Assembly: GCA_016202545.1 (NCBI GenBank)
Contig: JACQON010000021.1
Span: 1-64,000 of the forward strand
Reading direction: 5' to 3'
DNA from: Chloroflexota bacterium
GTDB taxonomy: Bacteria > Chloroflexota > Dehalococcoidia > Dehalococcoidales > JACQON01
Length of the DNA stretch: 64,000 nucleotides
The translations under genes were made by a program, and so were the position numbers. The notes beneath the pieces were generated by a model. The model saw nothing but the letters and a program-made list of their open reading frames with translations, ran no database searches and was not told the DNA's origin. Below are positions 9,072 through 19,188 of this stretch, piece after piece (the first letter of the stretch is position 1; each line of letters starts with the position of its first letter).

Positions 9072-9522
9072 CTAATATCTCCTCAATTTTCTTGGCGGTC
9101 ATCTTGCCGTGGGTCTCTTCATCTATCACCACGGTCGGCGCCAGGGCGCAGGCGCCAATGCAGGCCACCGTCTCAAGGGTATATTCCCGGTCTTTGGTGG
9201 TCTCCCCCGGCTTGATGCCCAGCCTTTTCTCCGTCTCTTCCAGCACGCGTGGCGCTCCCCGCACATGGCAGGCTGTCCCGCGGCATACCTTGACTATGTG
9301 TCTGCCCGAGGGAGTAAGCTTGAACTGGGCATAGAAGGTGGCTACTCCATAGACAGTGCTCTCCGGCAAGCGCAGGTACCTGGCGATTTGGAGTGCAGCT
9401 TCACCGGGCAGGTAGCCGAACCTGTCCTGCGCAGCCTGAAGGATGGGAATGAGATTGCTGCTGTCCCTGCTGTATTGTGACAGCAGCTCGTCTAATTGCT
9501 TTTCGATAGCATCTTTTTCCAC
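9049..9522 (-). CDS. hymA: NADH:acceptor oxidoreductase [2Fe-2S] subunit (HymA/NuoE-like)
   Basis: A 157-residue NuoE/HymA thioredoxin-fold subunit. Ligand pairs CRGTAC (C-x4-C) and CIGAC (C-x3-C) bind the [2Fe-2S] cluster that receives electrons from the HymB FMN. The helical N-terminal half includes the family segment LPESTVYGVATFY. I chose the GTG at 9522 because GAGGT lies 6 bases before it; the frame is open to 9579, which would add 19 residues without a comparable ribosome-binding site. It is the first gene of the hymA-hymB-acpS-membrane-protein group. Confidence 0.92.
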   Translation of the reverse strand: MEKDAIEKQLDELLSQYSRDSSNLIPILQAAQDRFGYLPGEAALQIARYLRLPESTVYGVATFYAQFKLTPSGRHIVKVCRGTACHVRGAPRVLEETEKRLGIKPGETTKDREYTLETVACIGACALAPTVVIDEETHGKMTAKKIEEILGDKTRAA

Positions 9523-9795
9523 CGCTTTACCTCGATTGCAGTTGTGAAAGCGTATCGTGTCCCCGGATAGAGGCGTCATGTCACGCCAGCATCAGATAGG
9601 ATTATTTGCTAAAGGAGAATACCGGCCGTATGAGGATATCCACGCCGGGGAGGGCCGACTCAAGAACAGGCGTATTTATCATGGACTTGACGTATTCCAC
9701 GGGTCAAGCTCGCCTTATTTATTATAAGCCATTTTGCCTGGAAGTACAAGGGCGCGCGCTCGTTTCTCCAAGGTCATTTAGCATTGGATGGGTGG
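9523..9795. other. Divergent intergenic region between hymA and the nusA promoter region
   Basis: About 270 bases with no gene I can support. An open frame of 77 codons (9606-9839) runs through the palindromic repeat at 9796 and has no family resemblance, so it is not called. The hymA promoter must lie here on the minus strand, but no convincing -35/-10 pair was seen. Confidence 0.5.
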
Positions 9796-9829
9796 CTGTC
9801 ATTGCGAGGCGGAGCCGAAGCAATGACAG
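9796..9829. repeat. Short palindromic repeat (copy 1 of a dispersed REP-like family)
   Basis: Perfect 10-base inverted repeat CTGTCATTGC / GCAATGACAG around a 14-base centre (GAGGCGGAGCCGAA). The same ends, TGTCATTGCGAG and CGAAGCAAT, occur in the larger element at 54236-54404. The following bases (TTCCGTTAATAAACGACC) resemble the two ends of the inverted repeat at 54417-54514 joined together. Confidence 0.7.
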
Positions 9830-9862
9830 GTTCCGTTAATAAACGACCCCTTTCTCTGTAGC

Positions 9863-9891
9863 TTGCATCATGGACTTTACTGTGGTATACT
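9863..9891 (+). promoter_or_regulatory. Putative sigma-70 promoter of the nusA operon
   Basis: TTGCAT (9863-9868), 17-base spacer, TATACT (9886-9891). Transcription would start near 9898, giving an ~85-base leader before nusA that contains the terminator-like hairpin at 9916-9941. Confidence 0.7.
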
Positions 9892-9906
9892 AAATTAAGC
9901 GAGGGA

Positions 9907-9941
9907 CACTTCGGTAAAGTGGGTTTTATTCCCACTTTTTT
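9907..9941 (+). terminator. Attenuator-like hairpin pair in the nusA leader
   Basis: An 8-base stem AAAGTGGG (9916-9923) / CCCACTTT (9931-9938) with a 7-base loop runs into six Ts (9936-9941): a complete intrinsic terminator between promoter and gene. A smaller alternative hairpin, CACTT (9907-9911) / AAGTG (9917-9921), would use the 5' arm of the terminator and is mutually exclusive with it. This is the layout of a transcription attenuator; regulation is inferred. Confidence 0.65.
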
Positions 9942-9982
9942 AGTTGTATGATGGATAATAGTATGGGAGGTTTTGGCTTGAG

Positions 9983-11380
9983 ATGAAGAGCGATTTTCTT
10001 CTCGCCATCACACAGCTCTCGGCTGAAAAAAACCTGTCCAAAGAGGTAGTGATTGGCGCTGTAGAGGCAGCGCTGGTATCGGCCTACCGGAAGGAGCACT
10101 TTGCTCCTAAGCAAGAGCTATCGGTCAAGATAAACCAGAGCACCGGCAAGGTTGAGGTGTGGGCGGCAAAGACGGTAATCGAGAAGCCGTCCGACCCGCG
10201 TTGCGAGATATCGCTGGCTGACGCCCGCCGGATTAATCCCGATGCCAGCCTCGGCGATACCATCACGGTGGAGGCCACCCCGCAAAACGCCGGGCGGATT
10301 GCAGCTCAAACGGCAAAGCAGGTCATCCTGCAGCGCCTTCATGACGCTGAACATGCCGCCGTGTTTGAGGAATTTGCCCATAAGGAAGGCACCATCGTCA
10401 CCGGCGTGGTGCAGCACATCGAGCCGAGGCAGGTCTTTATCGACCTGGGCAGGACAGAGGCGGTGCTGCCGGCGGCTGAGCAGATGCACAACGAGCGATA
10501 CCGGGTGGGCCAGAGGCTGAAGGTGTACATCCTGGAGGTAGCCCATAGTGCCAAAGGGCCTCAGGTAATAGTATCGCGCTCCCATCCCGGTTTGCTGCGT
10601 CGCCTCTTTGAGCTAGAGGTTCCCGAGATTTCTAACGGGGTGGTGGAAATAAAGGGGGTTGCCCGCGAGGCCGGCTATCGCAGCAAGGTAGCCGTAGCCG
10701 CTCGCCAGCCGGGAATTGACCCGGTTGGCTGCGTCGTCGGGCTACGCGGCATCAGGATACAGAATATCGTCAATGAACTGAACGGCGAAAAAATAGACGC
10801 CGTCCTGTGGCACGCTGACCAGGCCGTTTTTATCGCTAATGCCCTCAGCCCTGCCCAGATACTATCCGTCGAGCTGGACGAGGAGAACAAGGTAGCCACC
10901 GTGATTGTGCCTGATAGGCAGCTCTCCCTGGCCATCGGCAGGGAGGGGCAGAACGCCAGGCTGGCCGCCAAGCTGGCCGAGTGGCGAATTGACATTAAGA
11001 GCGCCTCGGTGGCCGAGGCAGAAAAGGCGGCCCGGGTCAAGCCGGAAGCCAAGGCAGAAAAGGCCGAGGTTGTCGAGGCACTCCCGGTTGAAGTGTCAGC
11101 CATGCTGGAGACGGCGGCAGAAATGGAGCCTGCGCCGCCTGCCGAGGTCGAGCTTGTACCTTCTGGCGTCCCCTTCGAGCTGCCAGCAAAGGCAGCGGAG
11201 GAAAAGCCACAGATACGGTTTGCCGAGGACATCATGGCCGTCGCTCCCACCCATGCCGGGGCCAAGCCGAAGAAGAAAAAGAAGAAAGGCCCGAACTGGC
11301 GGAGCGATGAGGAGAGCATGAGGCTGAAGAAGGGGACACGGGGACAGGAAGTGTTTGACACCGGAGATGAAGAGTTCTAG
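9983..11380 (+). CDS. nusA: Transcription termination/antitermination factor NusA
   Basis: NusA binds RNA polymerase and modulates pausing, termination and antitermination. The 465 residues contain the N-terminal polymerase-binding domain (~1-125), an S1 domain (from ~[19 protein letters not shown]), and two KH domains (the second carrying [16 protein letters not shown]). A lineage-specific ~110-residue C-terminal tail is acidic and alanine-rich, then strongly basic (a run of lysines) at the end. GGAGG precedes the ATG by ~12 bases. It heads the nusA-ylxR-infB-rbfA-truB operon; rimP, often the first gene of this operon, is absent here. The leader carries a terminator hairpin that NusA itself could act on. 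Confidence 0.97.
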   Translation: MKSDFLLAITQLSAEKNLSKEVVIGAVEAALVSAYRKEHFAPKQELSVKINQSTGKVEVWAAKTVIEKPSDPRCEISLADARRINPDASLGDTITVEATPQNAGRIAAQTAKQVILQRLHDAEHAAVFEEFAHKEGTIVTGVVQHIEPRQVFIDLGRTEAVLPAAEQMHNERYRVGQRLKVYILEVAHSAKGPQVIVSRSHPGLLRRLFELEVPEISNGVVEIKGVAREAGYRSKVAVAARQPGIDPVGCVVGLRGIRIQNIVNELNGEKIDAVLWHADQAVFIANALSPAQILSVELDEENKVATVIVPDRQLSLAIGREGQNARLAAKLAEWRIDIKSASVAEAEKAARVKPEAKAEKAEVVEALPVEVSAMLETAAEMEPAPPAEVELVPSGVPFELPAKAAEEKPQIRFAEDIMAVAPTHAGAKPKKKKKKGPNWRSDEESMRLKKGTRGQEVFDTGDEEF

Positions 11381-11663
11381 CCAGCGTACACCACAGCGCA
11401 CCTGTGTGGCCTGCCGCCAGGTGAGACCCAAGCGGGAGCTTGTCCGCCTGGTCCGTACTGCCGATGGCAGGGTGGAGGTTGATGCCAGTGGCAAGCGGCC
11501 GGGACGTGGCGGCTACATATGTCCGGCGCGGCAGTGCTGGGAGCTCGGCTTGAAAGGCAGCCGCGTTGAGCACACCCTGCACACCAGCCTTACTGCGGAA
11601 AACAGGGAGCAGCTTATTAAGTATGGCGAGGGAGCAGGTCAGATAACAAGGCAGAGGAGTTAA
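11367..11663 (+). CDS. ylxR: YlxR-family RNA-binding protein
   Basis: A 98-residue protein with the YlxR (DUF448) signature: [19 protein letters not shown] near the N-terminus and [11 protein letters not shown] after it. YlxR proteins are small nucleic-acid-binding factors that are almost always encoded between nusA and infB, as here. I chose ATG 11367, which overlaps the end of nusA by 14 bases; a TTG four codons earlier (11355) is possible. The cysteine pair near residues 14-17 is usual for the family. Confidence 0.92.
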   Translation: MKSSSQRTPQRTCVACRQVRPKRELVRLVRTADGRVEVDASGKRPGRGGYICPARQCWELGLKGSRVEHTLHTSLTAENREQLIKYGEGAGQITRQRS

Positions 11664-11666
11664 CTA

Positions 11667-13496
11667 TTGATAAAAACAACGAAACCCGGTGAAGACGCCA
11701 GCCTCCAGGCCAGCAAGCCCGGTCCGGCGCCGTCAGCGCCGCGCTCAATCGATATCCCGCATTCTCTGAGCGTGCGACAGCTGGCGGAGCTTTTGGGCGT
11801 CAGCGTCACCGATGTCATCAAACACCTGATGAGAAGTGGCATCATGGCCAACATCAATCAGGCTATTGATTATGCCGCCGCCAGCGCCGTGGCGACAAAC
11901 CTGGGCTATGAGGCCCACTTGAAAACCCGGGTGGGAGAGAAGCTAGCCGGCACCGTCAGTGAAATCAAGCGGCAGCAACTGAAAGGCGAAGAGGCCGGTC
12001 TACAGCCGCGACCTCCCGTAGTTACCATCATGGGGCATGTCGACCACGGCAAGACCAGACTTCTTGATGCCATCCGCCAGACCAATGTCATGGCAACCGA
12101 AGCCGGGAGCATCACCCAGCATATCGGCGCTTACCAGGTGGAGGTCAACGGACATAAGGTAACCTTCCTCGATACTCCTGGCCATGAAGCGTTTACCGCC
12201 ATGCGGGCACGGGGGGCCCAGGCAACTGACATTGTAGTTCTGGTGGTGGCCGCTGATGACGGGGTGATGCCCCAGACTCTGGAGGCCATAGACCACGCCC
12301 GGGCGGCGGGCGTGCCCATTGTGGTGGCTATTAACAAGATTGATAAGCCTGAAGCCAACCCGGACCGGGTCAAGCAGCAGCTAGGTGACCACGGCCTGGT
12401 TATTGAGGAGTGGGGCGGAGACGTGCCCTGCGTTCCAGTTTCGGCCAAGGAGAAAAAAGGCATATCCGATTTGCTGGACAATGTCCTGGCGGTGGCTGAG
12501 GTAGAGAACCTCAGAGCGAACCCCAACCAGCCGGCAGTGGGGGTAGTTATTGAGGCTGGCCTGGACAAAACCAAGGGGCCGCTGGCCACGGTGCTGGTTC
12601 ATAACGGGACATTGCGCCTGGGCAATATGGCGGTAGTCGGCACTACCTGGGGCAAGATAAAGGCCATGTTCAATGACCAGGGTAAACAGGTGAGGAAGGC
12701 AGAGCCAGCTACTCCGGTGGTCATCCTCGGCCTGAACGGCGTGCCTCAGGCGGGGCACATCTTGACCGTGGTCGCCAGTGAACAGCAGGCCCGGGCAGCG
12801 GCGCAGAAGGAACTGGAGCAGCAGGGGCCATCGCGTCTGCCAAAGTCGGTAAGCCTGGATAACCTGTTCGACCAGATAACCGCCGGCAAGGTGAAGGCAC
12901 TCAATGTTATCCTCAAGACGGATGTTCAGGGAAGCATCGAACCGATAAAGAATGCCTTGCAGCAACTGGGGACAGGGGAAATACAGGTCAACATCATCCG
13001 CAGCGCCAGCGGCAACGTCACCGAGAGCGACGTCATGCTGGCCATCGCTTCCAAGGGGCTCGTTATCGGCTTTGGCACCGGCGTGGAGCCTGGGGCCCGC
13101 CGGCTGGCTGAGGCAGAAGGCATAGACATACGCATCTATAACATTATCTATGAGCTGGTGGATGACGTAGACAAAGCGCTAAAAGGCATGCTCAAACCTG
13201 CTTTCGTGGAAGTTATCGAGGGACGTGGTGAGACCCGGGCGGTTTTCCCGGCAATGAAGAAGGCGAAGGCGGCCGGTGCCATCATCACCGAGGGCAAGGT
13301 GAGCCGCGGCGTGTCAGCCAGGGTGTGGCGCCAGGAACAGCTGGTGGTGGAGTCGGTGGTCATCAGCCTGCGCCGCTTTAAGGAAGACCTTAAAGAGGTA
13401 ACCGCTGGCTATGAGGCCGGCATTGTGCTCAAGGACTTTAATGACCACCAGATTGGCGATGTGCTGGAGTTTTTCCGCAAGGAGCGGGGCGGGTAA
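11667..13496 (+). CDS. infB: Translation initiation factor IF-2
   Basis: IF-2 is the GTPase that places initiator tRNA on the 30S subunit and promotes subunit joining. The 609-residue protein is a short form: a brief N-terminal region (IF2_N around residues 35-85) leads directly to the G domain with G1 GHVDHGKT, G3 DTPGHEAF, G4 NKID and a SAK G5 motif, then domains II-IV. Compared with E. coli (890 residues) the long N-terminal extension is missing, which is normal for several phyla. It appears to start with TTG at 11667 behind GAGGAG. It is followed by rbfA in the usual order. Confidence 0.96.
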   Translation: MIKTTKPGEDASLQASKPGPAPSAPRSIDIPHSLSVRQLAELLGVSVTDVIKHLMRSGIMANINQAIDYAAASAVATNLGYEAHLKTRVGEKLAGTVSEIKRQQLKGEEAGLQPRPPVVTIMGHVDHGKTRLLDAIRQTNVMATEAGSITQHIGAYQVEVNGHKVTFLDTPGHEAFTAMRARGAQATDIVVLVVAADDGVMPQTLEAIDHARAAGVPIVVAINKIDKPEANPDRVKQQLGDHGLVIEEWGGDVPCVPVSAKEKKGISDLLDNVLAVAEVENLRANPNQPAVGVVIEAGLDKTKGPLATVLVHNGTLRLGNMAVVGTTWGKIKAMFNDQGKQVRKAEPATPVVILGLNGVPQAGHILTVVASEQQARAAAQKELEQQGPSRLPKSVSLDNLFDQITAGKVKALNVILKTDVQGSIEPIKNALQQLGTGEIQVNIIRSASGNVTESDVMLAIASKGLVIGFGTGVEPGARRLAEAEGIDIRIYNIIYELVDDVDKALKGMLKPAFVEVIEGRGETRAVFPAMKKAKAAGAIITEGKVSRGVSARVWRQEQLVVESVVISLRRFKEDLKEVTAGYEAGIVLKDFNDHQIGDVLEFFRKERGG

Positions 13497-13523
13497 AAGC
13501 CCGTCCGTCAAAGGGGCGATACC

Positions 13524-13874
13524 ATGTCACACCGCATTGAGCGGATAAATAACCTCATCCGCAGGGAAATCAGCGACATGCTCCAGCGCCAGGTCAATGA
13601 CCCGCGGCTGGGCAGCTTTGTCACCGTAACCGAGGTTTCCACCACATCCGACCTCAAGTACGCCAAAATATTCGTCAGCCGGATAGGCAGCGAAGAGGAA
13701 AAACGGGAAACGTTGACTGTGCTGACCGATGCCGCCGGTTTCTTCCGCAGCGAGCTGTCCAGGCGCTTAGAGATGAGGCGTATCCCCGAGCTGAGCTTTC
13801 GCTGGGATGAATCACTCGAGCGAGGGGCCAGGCTGACGCAGCTGATAGACCAGGTCACCAAGCAAGAGCGCTAG
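13524..13874 (+). CDS. rbfA: 30S ribosome-binding factor RbfA
   Basis: A 116-residue RbfA, a KH-like fold protein needed for 16S rRNA 5'-end maturation and 30S assembly. The start SHRIERINNLIRREISDML and the central LGSFVTVTEV and YAKIFVS segments match the family, as does the length. It lies 28 bases after infB. About 160 bases without a recognisable feature separate it from truB. Confidence 0.94.
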   Translation: MSHRIERINNLIRREISDMLQRQVNDPRLGSFVTVTEVSTTSDLKYAKIFVSRIGSEEEKRETLTVLTDAAGFFRSELSRRLEMRRIPELSFRWDESLERGARLTQLIDQVTKQER

Positions 13875-14035
13875 TCTTGTGTCAGATAAATGGGTGGCCT
13901 TTCTATTTTGTCGGAAATGGTGGATGTGCCTTGATTCACCGAGGACTTAATTGAACGCTCATCCCCAGTAAGCGGTAACGTGTGCCGCAGCGGTAATTGG
14001 TTCGGTAACTAACCTAACAGTACACCAGGGGGCTC

Positions 14036-14920
14036 GTGGACGGCATACTGAACATCAACAAGCCGGCAGGCAAGACCTCCTTCAGCATCGTCGCCATGGT
14101 GAAGCGCCTGAGCCGGGAGCGGCGGGTGGGACACGGCGGCACTCTTGACCCCATGGCTACAGGCGTTTTGCCGGTCTGTCTCGGCCAGGCAACGCGGGTG
14201 GCCGGGTTCCTGGCTGATGCCGCCAAGGTGTACCAGGCTCAAATTGAGCTTGGCGTGACCACCGATACTTACGACGCCACCGGCAAGGTCGTCCACCAGG
14301 CGGACCCTTCGGGGGTTGACCGGGAGCAGGTCGAGACGGCGCTGGCCCCCTTCCGCGGCCTCATCTCGCAGACTCCACCGATGTACAGCGCCATCAAGCG
14401 CCACGGTCGGCCGCTCTACCAGCTGGCGCGGGCCGGCATCCAGGTAGACAGGGAAAGCCGTGTCATCCAGGTCTATCGCCTGGCGCTTCTGGACTGGCAA
14501 CCGCCCGCGCTCACCGTGGAAGTGGAATGCGGCAAGGGCACGTACATTCGCTCCCTGGCCCATGACCTGGGACAGTCTCTGGGCTGCGGCGCCATTCTGA
14601 CCAGCTTGACCCGTTTGAGGTGCGGCCCCTTTGATATAGGAGACGCAGTTTCGATGTCCCAGCTTGAGGAAGCCTTCACCAATGGCTGCTGGGAGCGCCT
14701 GGTCCATCCCATGGACATCGTGCTTCTGCATTGGCCAGCCGCGGCGGTCGATGAGGAGACATCCCAGGCGATAAGGAATGGCCGCCCTGTTGACCTTCCC
14801 CAGGGGTTTTCCACATCTGATGTACGTTGCCGCGCCTACTCCCCTGACGGACGCCTCCTCGGTCTGCTCCGCTTCAATCCGGACTCGGGGCAATGGCATC
14901 CGGAAAAGGTCTTTGCCTAG
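14036..14920 (+). CDS. truB: tRNA pseudouridine(55) synthase TruB
   Basis: TruB makes pseudouridine-55 in the T loop of tRNAs. The 294-residue protein begins with [15 protein letters not shown] and carries the catalytic-aspartate motif [15 protein letters not shown] at ~residues 35-49. The gene starts with GTG behind a GGGGG stretch. It is the last member of the nusA-infB operon order; uvrA follows with its own candidate promoter. Confidence 0.95.
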   Translation: MDGILNINKPAGKTSFSIVAMVKRLSRERRVGHGGTLDPMATGVLPVCLGQATRVAGFLADAAKVYQAQIELGVTTDTYDATGKVVHQADPSGVDREQVETALAPFRGLISQTPPMYSAIKRHGRPLYQLARAGIQVDRESRVIQVYRLALLDWQPPALTVEVECGKGTYIRSLAHDLGQSLGCGAILTSLTRLRCGPFDIGDAVSMSQLEEAFTNGCWERLVHPMDIVLLHWPAAAVDEETSQAIRNGRPVDLPQGFSTSDVRCRAYSPDGRLLGLLRFNPDSGQWHPEKVFA

Positions 14921-14956
14921 CCGACAACACATCAAATGAGGCTGACGCCGTTACTA

Positions 14957-14986
14957 TTGTTGTGCTTCAGCCCCAGGTGGTACAAT
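14957..14986 (+). promoter_or_regulatory. Putative sigma-70 promoter of uvrA
   Basis: TTGTTG (14957-14962), 18-base spacer, TACAAT (14981-14986), 30 bases upstream of the uvrA start and just after truB. Confidence 0.45.
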
Positions 14987-15015
14987 GGAACTTTGAGGAA
15001 GGATTTTGGGGAAAC

Positions 15016-17874
15016 ATGCCGCTGGATTCTATAATCGTCAAAGGCGCCCGCGAGCATAACCTGAAGAACATAGACGTGGTCATCCCCCGCGATAAGCTGG
15101 TGGTCATCACCGGCGTCTCGGGGTCGGGCAAGAGCTCACTGGCCTTCGATACTATCTATGCCGAGGGGCAACGCCGCTACCTGGAGTCCCTGGCCGCCTA
15201 TGCCCGCCAGTTCCTGGGCAGGATGGAGAAGCCGGACGTTGACTATATCGAAGGGTTGAGCCCGGCCATCTCCATCGACCAGAAGGGGCCGAGCCGGAAT
15301 CCCCGGTCCACGGTGGGCACGGTGACTGAAATCTACGATTACCTGCGCCTGCTGTTTGCCCGCGTGGGCCATCCGCACTGCCCCAATTGCGGACGCGAGA
15401 TTGCCATGCAGACCGTGCAGCAGATTGTGGATACCATCCAGTCCCTGCCTGATAACACCCGCATCATGATTCTGGCGCCGCTCATCAAGGACCGCAAAGG
15501 CGAGCACCAGGCGGTGTTTGAAGACCTGCGCAAGGCGGGCTATGTCAGAGTCAGAGTAGACGGGCGCATCTACGACCTGTCCGAGGAGTTCCAGCTTGAT
15601 AAGAACAAGAAACATTCCATCGAGGCGGTGGTGGACAGGCTGGTAATCGGCCAGGGTGAAGACCAGAGCCGCGTCGCCGATTCGGTGGAGACCGCCTTGA
15701 AGCTCGGCGCTGGAGTGGTGCTGGTGTCCATCGTTGATGGCGAGGAGCTGCTGTTTTCCGAGCATTTCGCCTGCGTGCACTGCGGCATCAGCCTGGGTGA
15801 GATTGCCCCCAGGACGTTCAGCTTCAACAGTCCTCATGGCGCCTGCCCCGCCTGCTCCGGCCTGGGCGTAAAGCTGGAGATAGACCCCGACATGGTCATA
15901 CCCAACCGGGACCTCTCCATCGCCCAGGGCGCCATTCACCCCGGTTGGTGGCTTTCCTGGCACATGGGCGAGCTGGAGATGCTGGCGCAGCGCTACGGCT
16001 TCTCGCTCAATACCACGGTCAAGGACTTGGGTGAGCGCCATCTGAAGCTGGTGCTTTACGGGGAGGGTGGGGAAACGGTGAGGTACAGGGGCCGCTACGG
16101 TCGCGTCAGGGAGTATTCCTCCGGCTACGAGGGCGTCATTCCCTACCTGGAACGCCTGGCCCGCGATACCCAGTCGGAGAACACCCGGTCCGAGATTGAG
16201 CGGTACATGGTATCCCGGCCGTGCCTGGTGTGCAATGGCAAGAGGCTCAAGCCGGAGCCGCTGGCGGTGACCATCGGCGGCAAGAATATCGCCGATGTCA
16301 GTGCTATGTCCGTCACCCAGGCTCTGGACTGGGTATCCGACCTCAGCGGCGATAAGTCAATACTGACCGAGCGGGAGAAAATGATAGCCCGTGAGATTCT
16401 CAAGGAGCTCCGCTCCCGTCTGGGTTTCCTCAAGGATGTGGGGCTGGAGTATCTTACTATTGACCGCGGCTCGGCCACCTTGAGCGGCGGCGAGGCGCAG
16501 CGTATCCGCCTGGCCACCCAGATTGGCAGCGGCCTCATGGGTGTGCTCTATATCTGCGACGAGCCGACGGTAGGCCTGCATCCGGCTGACGACTACCGCC
16601 TGATTGATACCCTGAAGCGGCTGAGGGAGCTGGGCAATACTATCCTGGTGGTGGAGCATGACGAGGCCATGATGCGGGCTGCCGACTATATCGTTGATAT
16701 GGGGCCGGGGGCCGGAGAGCACGGCGGCGAAGTTGTGGTCTCAGGGACGCTGGCCGATGTTCTGAACTGCAAGGAATCGGTTACCGGGCAGTACCTCAGC
16801 GGGGCCAGGCAGATTCCGCTGCCGCAGCGGCGCCGCTCAGGCACAGGCGCTGAGATTGTCATAAAGGGGGCCAGGCAGAACAACCTGAAGAACATAGATG
16901 TGCGCATTCCTCTGGGCATGCTCGTCTGCGTGACCGGCGTTTCCGGCAGCGGCAAGAGCACCCTGATTGCCGACATCCTGCATAAGCGGCTGGCGCAGAT
17001 ATTTTATCACTCGAAAGAGAGAGCTGGCGAGTGCGACGATATCATCGGGGTAGAGCATATCGACAAGGTCATCAGCATTGACCAGTCCCCCATCGGGCGT
17101 ACCCCGCGCAGCAACCCGGCTACCTACACCGGCACGTTCACTCCCATCCGTGAGCTATTCGCCACCGCCCCCGAGGCCAGGATGAGAGGCTACACGCCGG
17201 GCCGGTTCTCCTTCAATGTCAAGGGCGGGCGCTGTGAAGCCTGTCGCGGGGAGGGTTTTATCCAGATTGAGATGCAGTTCCTGCCCGATGTCACCGTCCC
17301 CTGCGAGGTGTGTCACGGCCAGCGCTATAACCGGGAGGCACTGGAGATAAGGTTCAAGGGCAAGAACATCGCCGAGGTGCTGGATATGACCGTGGAAGAG
17401 GCCCTGGGCTTCTTTGAGCATTTCCCCAGGGTGCGGGCCAAGCTGCAGACCCTGTATGACGTGGGGCTGGGCTATATCCGCCTCGGCCAGCCGGCGCCCA
17501 CCCTCTCCGGCGGCGAGGCGCAGAGGATAAAGCTGGCCACCGAGCTATCGCGGCGCTCCACCGGCAGGACGCTGTACATACTTGATGAGCCGACCACCGG
17601 GCTTTCCTTTGATGATGCGGCTGCCCTGCTCCGGGTGCTCCAGCGTCTGGTCGATGCTGAAAATACCGTGGTGGTCATCGAGCACCACCTGGATGTGATT
17701 AAGAACGCCGACTGGATTATTGACCTCGGGCCCGGGGCCGGCGAGCGGGGCGGCTATGTCATTGCCACCGGGACACCTGAGGAGATAGCCCGGCACGAGT
17801 CCTCGGCCACCGGCCAGTATTTGGCCCGGGTGCTGCAAAGAGGTAAAAATGTTGAGTATGCGCTTCGCGATTGA
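15016..17874 (+). CDS. uvrA: Excinuclease ABC subunit A (UvrA)
   Basis: UvrA is the damage-recognition ATPase of nucleotide excision repair. The 952-residue protein, started at the ATG ([19 protein letters not shown]), has the tandem ABC arrangement: Walker [15 protein letters not shown] near residue 32 and [14 protein letters not shown] near 640, two LSGGEAQRI signatures, and zinc-finger cysteine pairs (CPNC; CVHC...CPAC; CEAC...CEVC). The frame is open a further 41 codons upstream, but those overlap truB and do not resemble UvrA. uvrB and uvrC are not in the window. The gene is full length. Confidence 0.97.
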   Translation: MPLDSIIVKGAREHNLKNIDVVIPRDKLVVITGVSGSGKSSLAFDTIYAEGQRRYLESLAAYARQFLGRMEKPDVDYIEGLSPAISIDQKGPSRNPRSTVGTVTEIYDYLRLLFARVGHPHCPNCGREIAMQTVQQIVDTIQSLPDNTRIMILAPLIKDRKGEHQAVFEDLRKAGYVRVRVDGRIYDLSEEFQLDKNKKHSIEAVVDRLVIGQGEDQSRVADSVETALKLGAGVVLVSIVDGEELLFSEHFACVHCGISLGEIAPRTFSFNSPHGACPACSGLGVKLEIDPDMVIPNRDLSIAQGAIHPGWWLSWHMGELEMLAQRYGFSLNTTVKDLGERHLKLVLYGEGGETVRYRGRYGRVREYSSGYEGVIPYLERLARDTQSENTRSEIERYMVSRPCLVCNGKRLKPEPLAVTIGGKNIADVSAMSVTQALDWVSDLSGDKSILTEREKMIAREILKELRSRLGFLKDVGLEYLTIDRGSATLSGGEAQRIRLATQIGSGLMGVLYICDEPTVGLHPADDYRLIDTLKRLRELGNTILVVEHDEAMMRAADYIVDMGPGAGEHGGEVVVSGTLADVLNCKESVTGQYLSGARQIPLPQRRRSGTGAEIVIKGARQNNLKNIDVRIPLGMLVCVTGVSGSGKSTLIADILHKRLAQIFYHSKERAGECDDIIGVEHIDKVISIDQSPIGRTPRSNPATYTGTFTPIRELFATAPEARMRGYTPGRFSFNVKGGRCEACRGEGFIQIEMQFLPDVTVPCEVCHGQRYNREALEIRFKGKNIAEVLDMTVEEALGFFEHFPRVRAKLQTLYDVGLGYIRLGQPAPTLSGGEAQRIKLATELSRRSTGRTLYILDEPTTGLSFDDAAALLRVLQRLVDAENTVVVIEHHLDVIKNADWIIDLGPGAGERGGYVIATGTPEEIARHESSATGQYLARVLQRGKNVEYALRD

Positions 17875-17934
17875 TTGGCCACTCTGGAAGTGCCGGTTTC
17901 CGTGAGCATTCTGAATGATTAAGAGGGATGCGCC

Positions 17935-19188
17935 TTGTTGCAGCCAGGCTTGCTATTGACCCCGTCGCCGAAGGCGGGGTTCTTCTATGGCTACTATATC
18001 GTCCTGATGGCCTGCCTGGTACTGATAACGGTTGGCGCTGCCCTGTACAGCTTTAGCGTCTTCTTCGAGCCGATATTGACCGAGTTTGGCTGGTCCAGGG
18101 CGGCCACTTCAGGGGCTTATTCGCTGTTTCTCTTTTTGCAGGGATTGCTGGCGTTGCCCATGGGCCGGCTGACCGACAGGTTCGGCCCCAGGCTGGTTAC
18201 TTCCGCCGCCGCTGTCTCTCTGGCCCTGGGCTACTTCCTGCTGTCACGGCTGGACACCTTATGGCAGCTTTACCTCTTCTATGGGGTGGTGCTGGCGGCA
18301 GGGGTCGGCATCTGGGTGCCCATGCTGTCCGTGGTGTCCAGGTGGTTTGTCAGGAGGCGGGGGCTGATGACCGGCATCACCGTGGCGGCGGCAGATTTCA
18401 GCCTGCTGGTATGGCCGCCGGTGAGCAACCTGCTTGTTTCCGCCTATGGCTGGCGCACCTCTTATATCATTATTGGCATCGTCACCTTAATCGTGGTCAT
18501 GGCGGCCGCCCAGTTTGTCAGACGTGACCCTGGCCGGATGGGGTTGCAGCCGGATGGGGAAAGCGGCGCAGTGGCGGCAGACCTGGACTTGCAGGCCAGG
18601 GGATTTCCTTTCCGCAGCGCCGTCCGTACCCGGCAGCTCTGGCAGCTCTGCGGTATTTTTTACTGCCTTTTCTTGCTGGCTTATACCATCCCGGTGCACA
18701 TGGTCATTTATGCCACCGGGCTGGGAATCTCGTCCACCAGTGCGGCCAATATCTTGACCGTTGCCGGTGCCAGTACTATCAGCGGCGTCATAATGGGCCT
18801 CACCATTGACCGGCTCGGAAATAAGCGGGCGCTTATTATCACCTCCCTGCTATTCGTGCTCTCACTGGCCTGGCTTTTGGCAGCCAGGGAGCTGTGGATG
18901 CTCTATCTTTTTGCCGTTGTCTTCGGCTTCGGCTTCGGCTGCCTGTGGGTGCTGGAGACGCCGGCGGTGGCCGAGCTATTCGGGCTGCGCTCTCACGGCG
19001 CCATAACTGGCTTCATATACTTCGTCGCTACTCTCGGTGGCACCACCGGCATCGTCCTTGCCGGCTATATCTTTGACGTCACTCAGAGCTACCAGCCAGC
19101 CTTCCTGGTCGGCCTGGGCATTGCCGTAATCGGCCTGGCACTGGCCGTATCGCTGAGGCCGTCCGATAAGGGGGAAAATTCGCCTTGA
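17935..19188 (+). CDS. MFS transporter, OFA/monocarboxylate-carrier-like (copy 1)
   Basis: A 417-residue major facilitator with about twelve membrane segments. It begins GFFYGYYIVLMACL and carries EFGWSRAATSG in the first loop and a GRLTDRFGPR segment in the canonical MFS loop 2-3 position. These are hallmarks of the oxalate/formate and monocarboxylate branch of the superfamily. The substrate is unknown. It likely begins with TTG at 17935, 60 bases after uvrA. The stop overlaps the start of a clearly paralogous gene downstream, so the pair is probably co-translated. Confidence 0.85.
   Translation: MLQPGLLLTPSPKAGFFYGYYIVLMACLVLITVGAALYSFSVFFEPILTEFGWSRAATSGAYSLFLFLQGLLALPMGRLTDRFGPRLVTSAAAVSLALGYFLLSRLDTLWQLYLFYGVVLAAGVGIWVPMLSVVSRWFVRRRGLMTGITVAAADFSLLVWPPVSNLLVSAYGWRTSYIIIGIVTLIVVMAAAQFVRRDPGRMGLQPDGESGAVAADLDLQARGFPFRSAVRTRQLWQLCGIFYCLFLLAYTIPVHMVIYATGLGISSTSAANILTVAGASTISGVIMGLTIDRLGNKRALIITSLLFVLSLAWLLAARELWMLYLFAVVFGFGFGCLWVLETPAVAELFGLRSHGAITGFIYFVATLGGTTGIVLAGYIFDVTQSYQPAFLVGLGIAVIGLALAVSLRPSDKGENSP

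Noticed and set aside
9606..9839. 77-codon frame between hymA and nusA
   Set aside because: It runs through a palindromic repeat, has no recognised family and no convincing start; treated as non-coding.
11667..13496. IF-2 looks truncated compared with E. coli
   Set aside because: All GTPase and C-terminal domains are present; short IF-2 is usual in several phyla.
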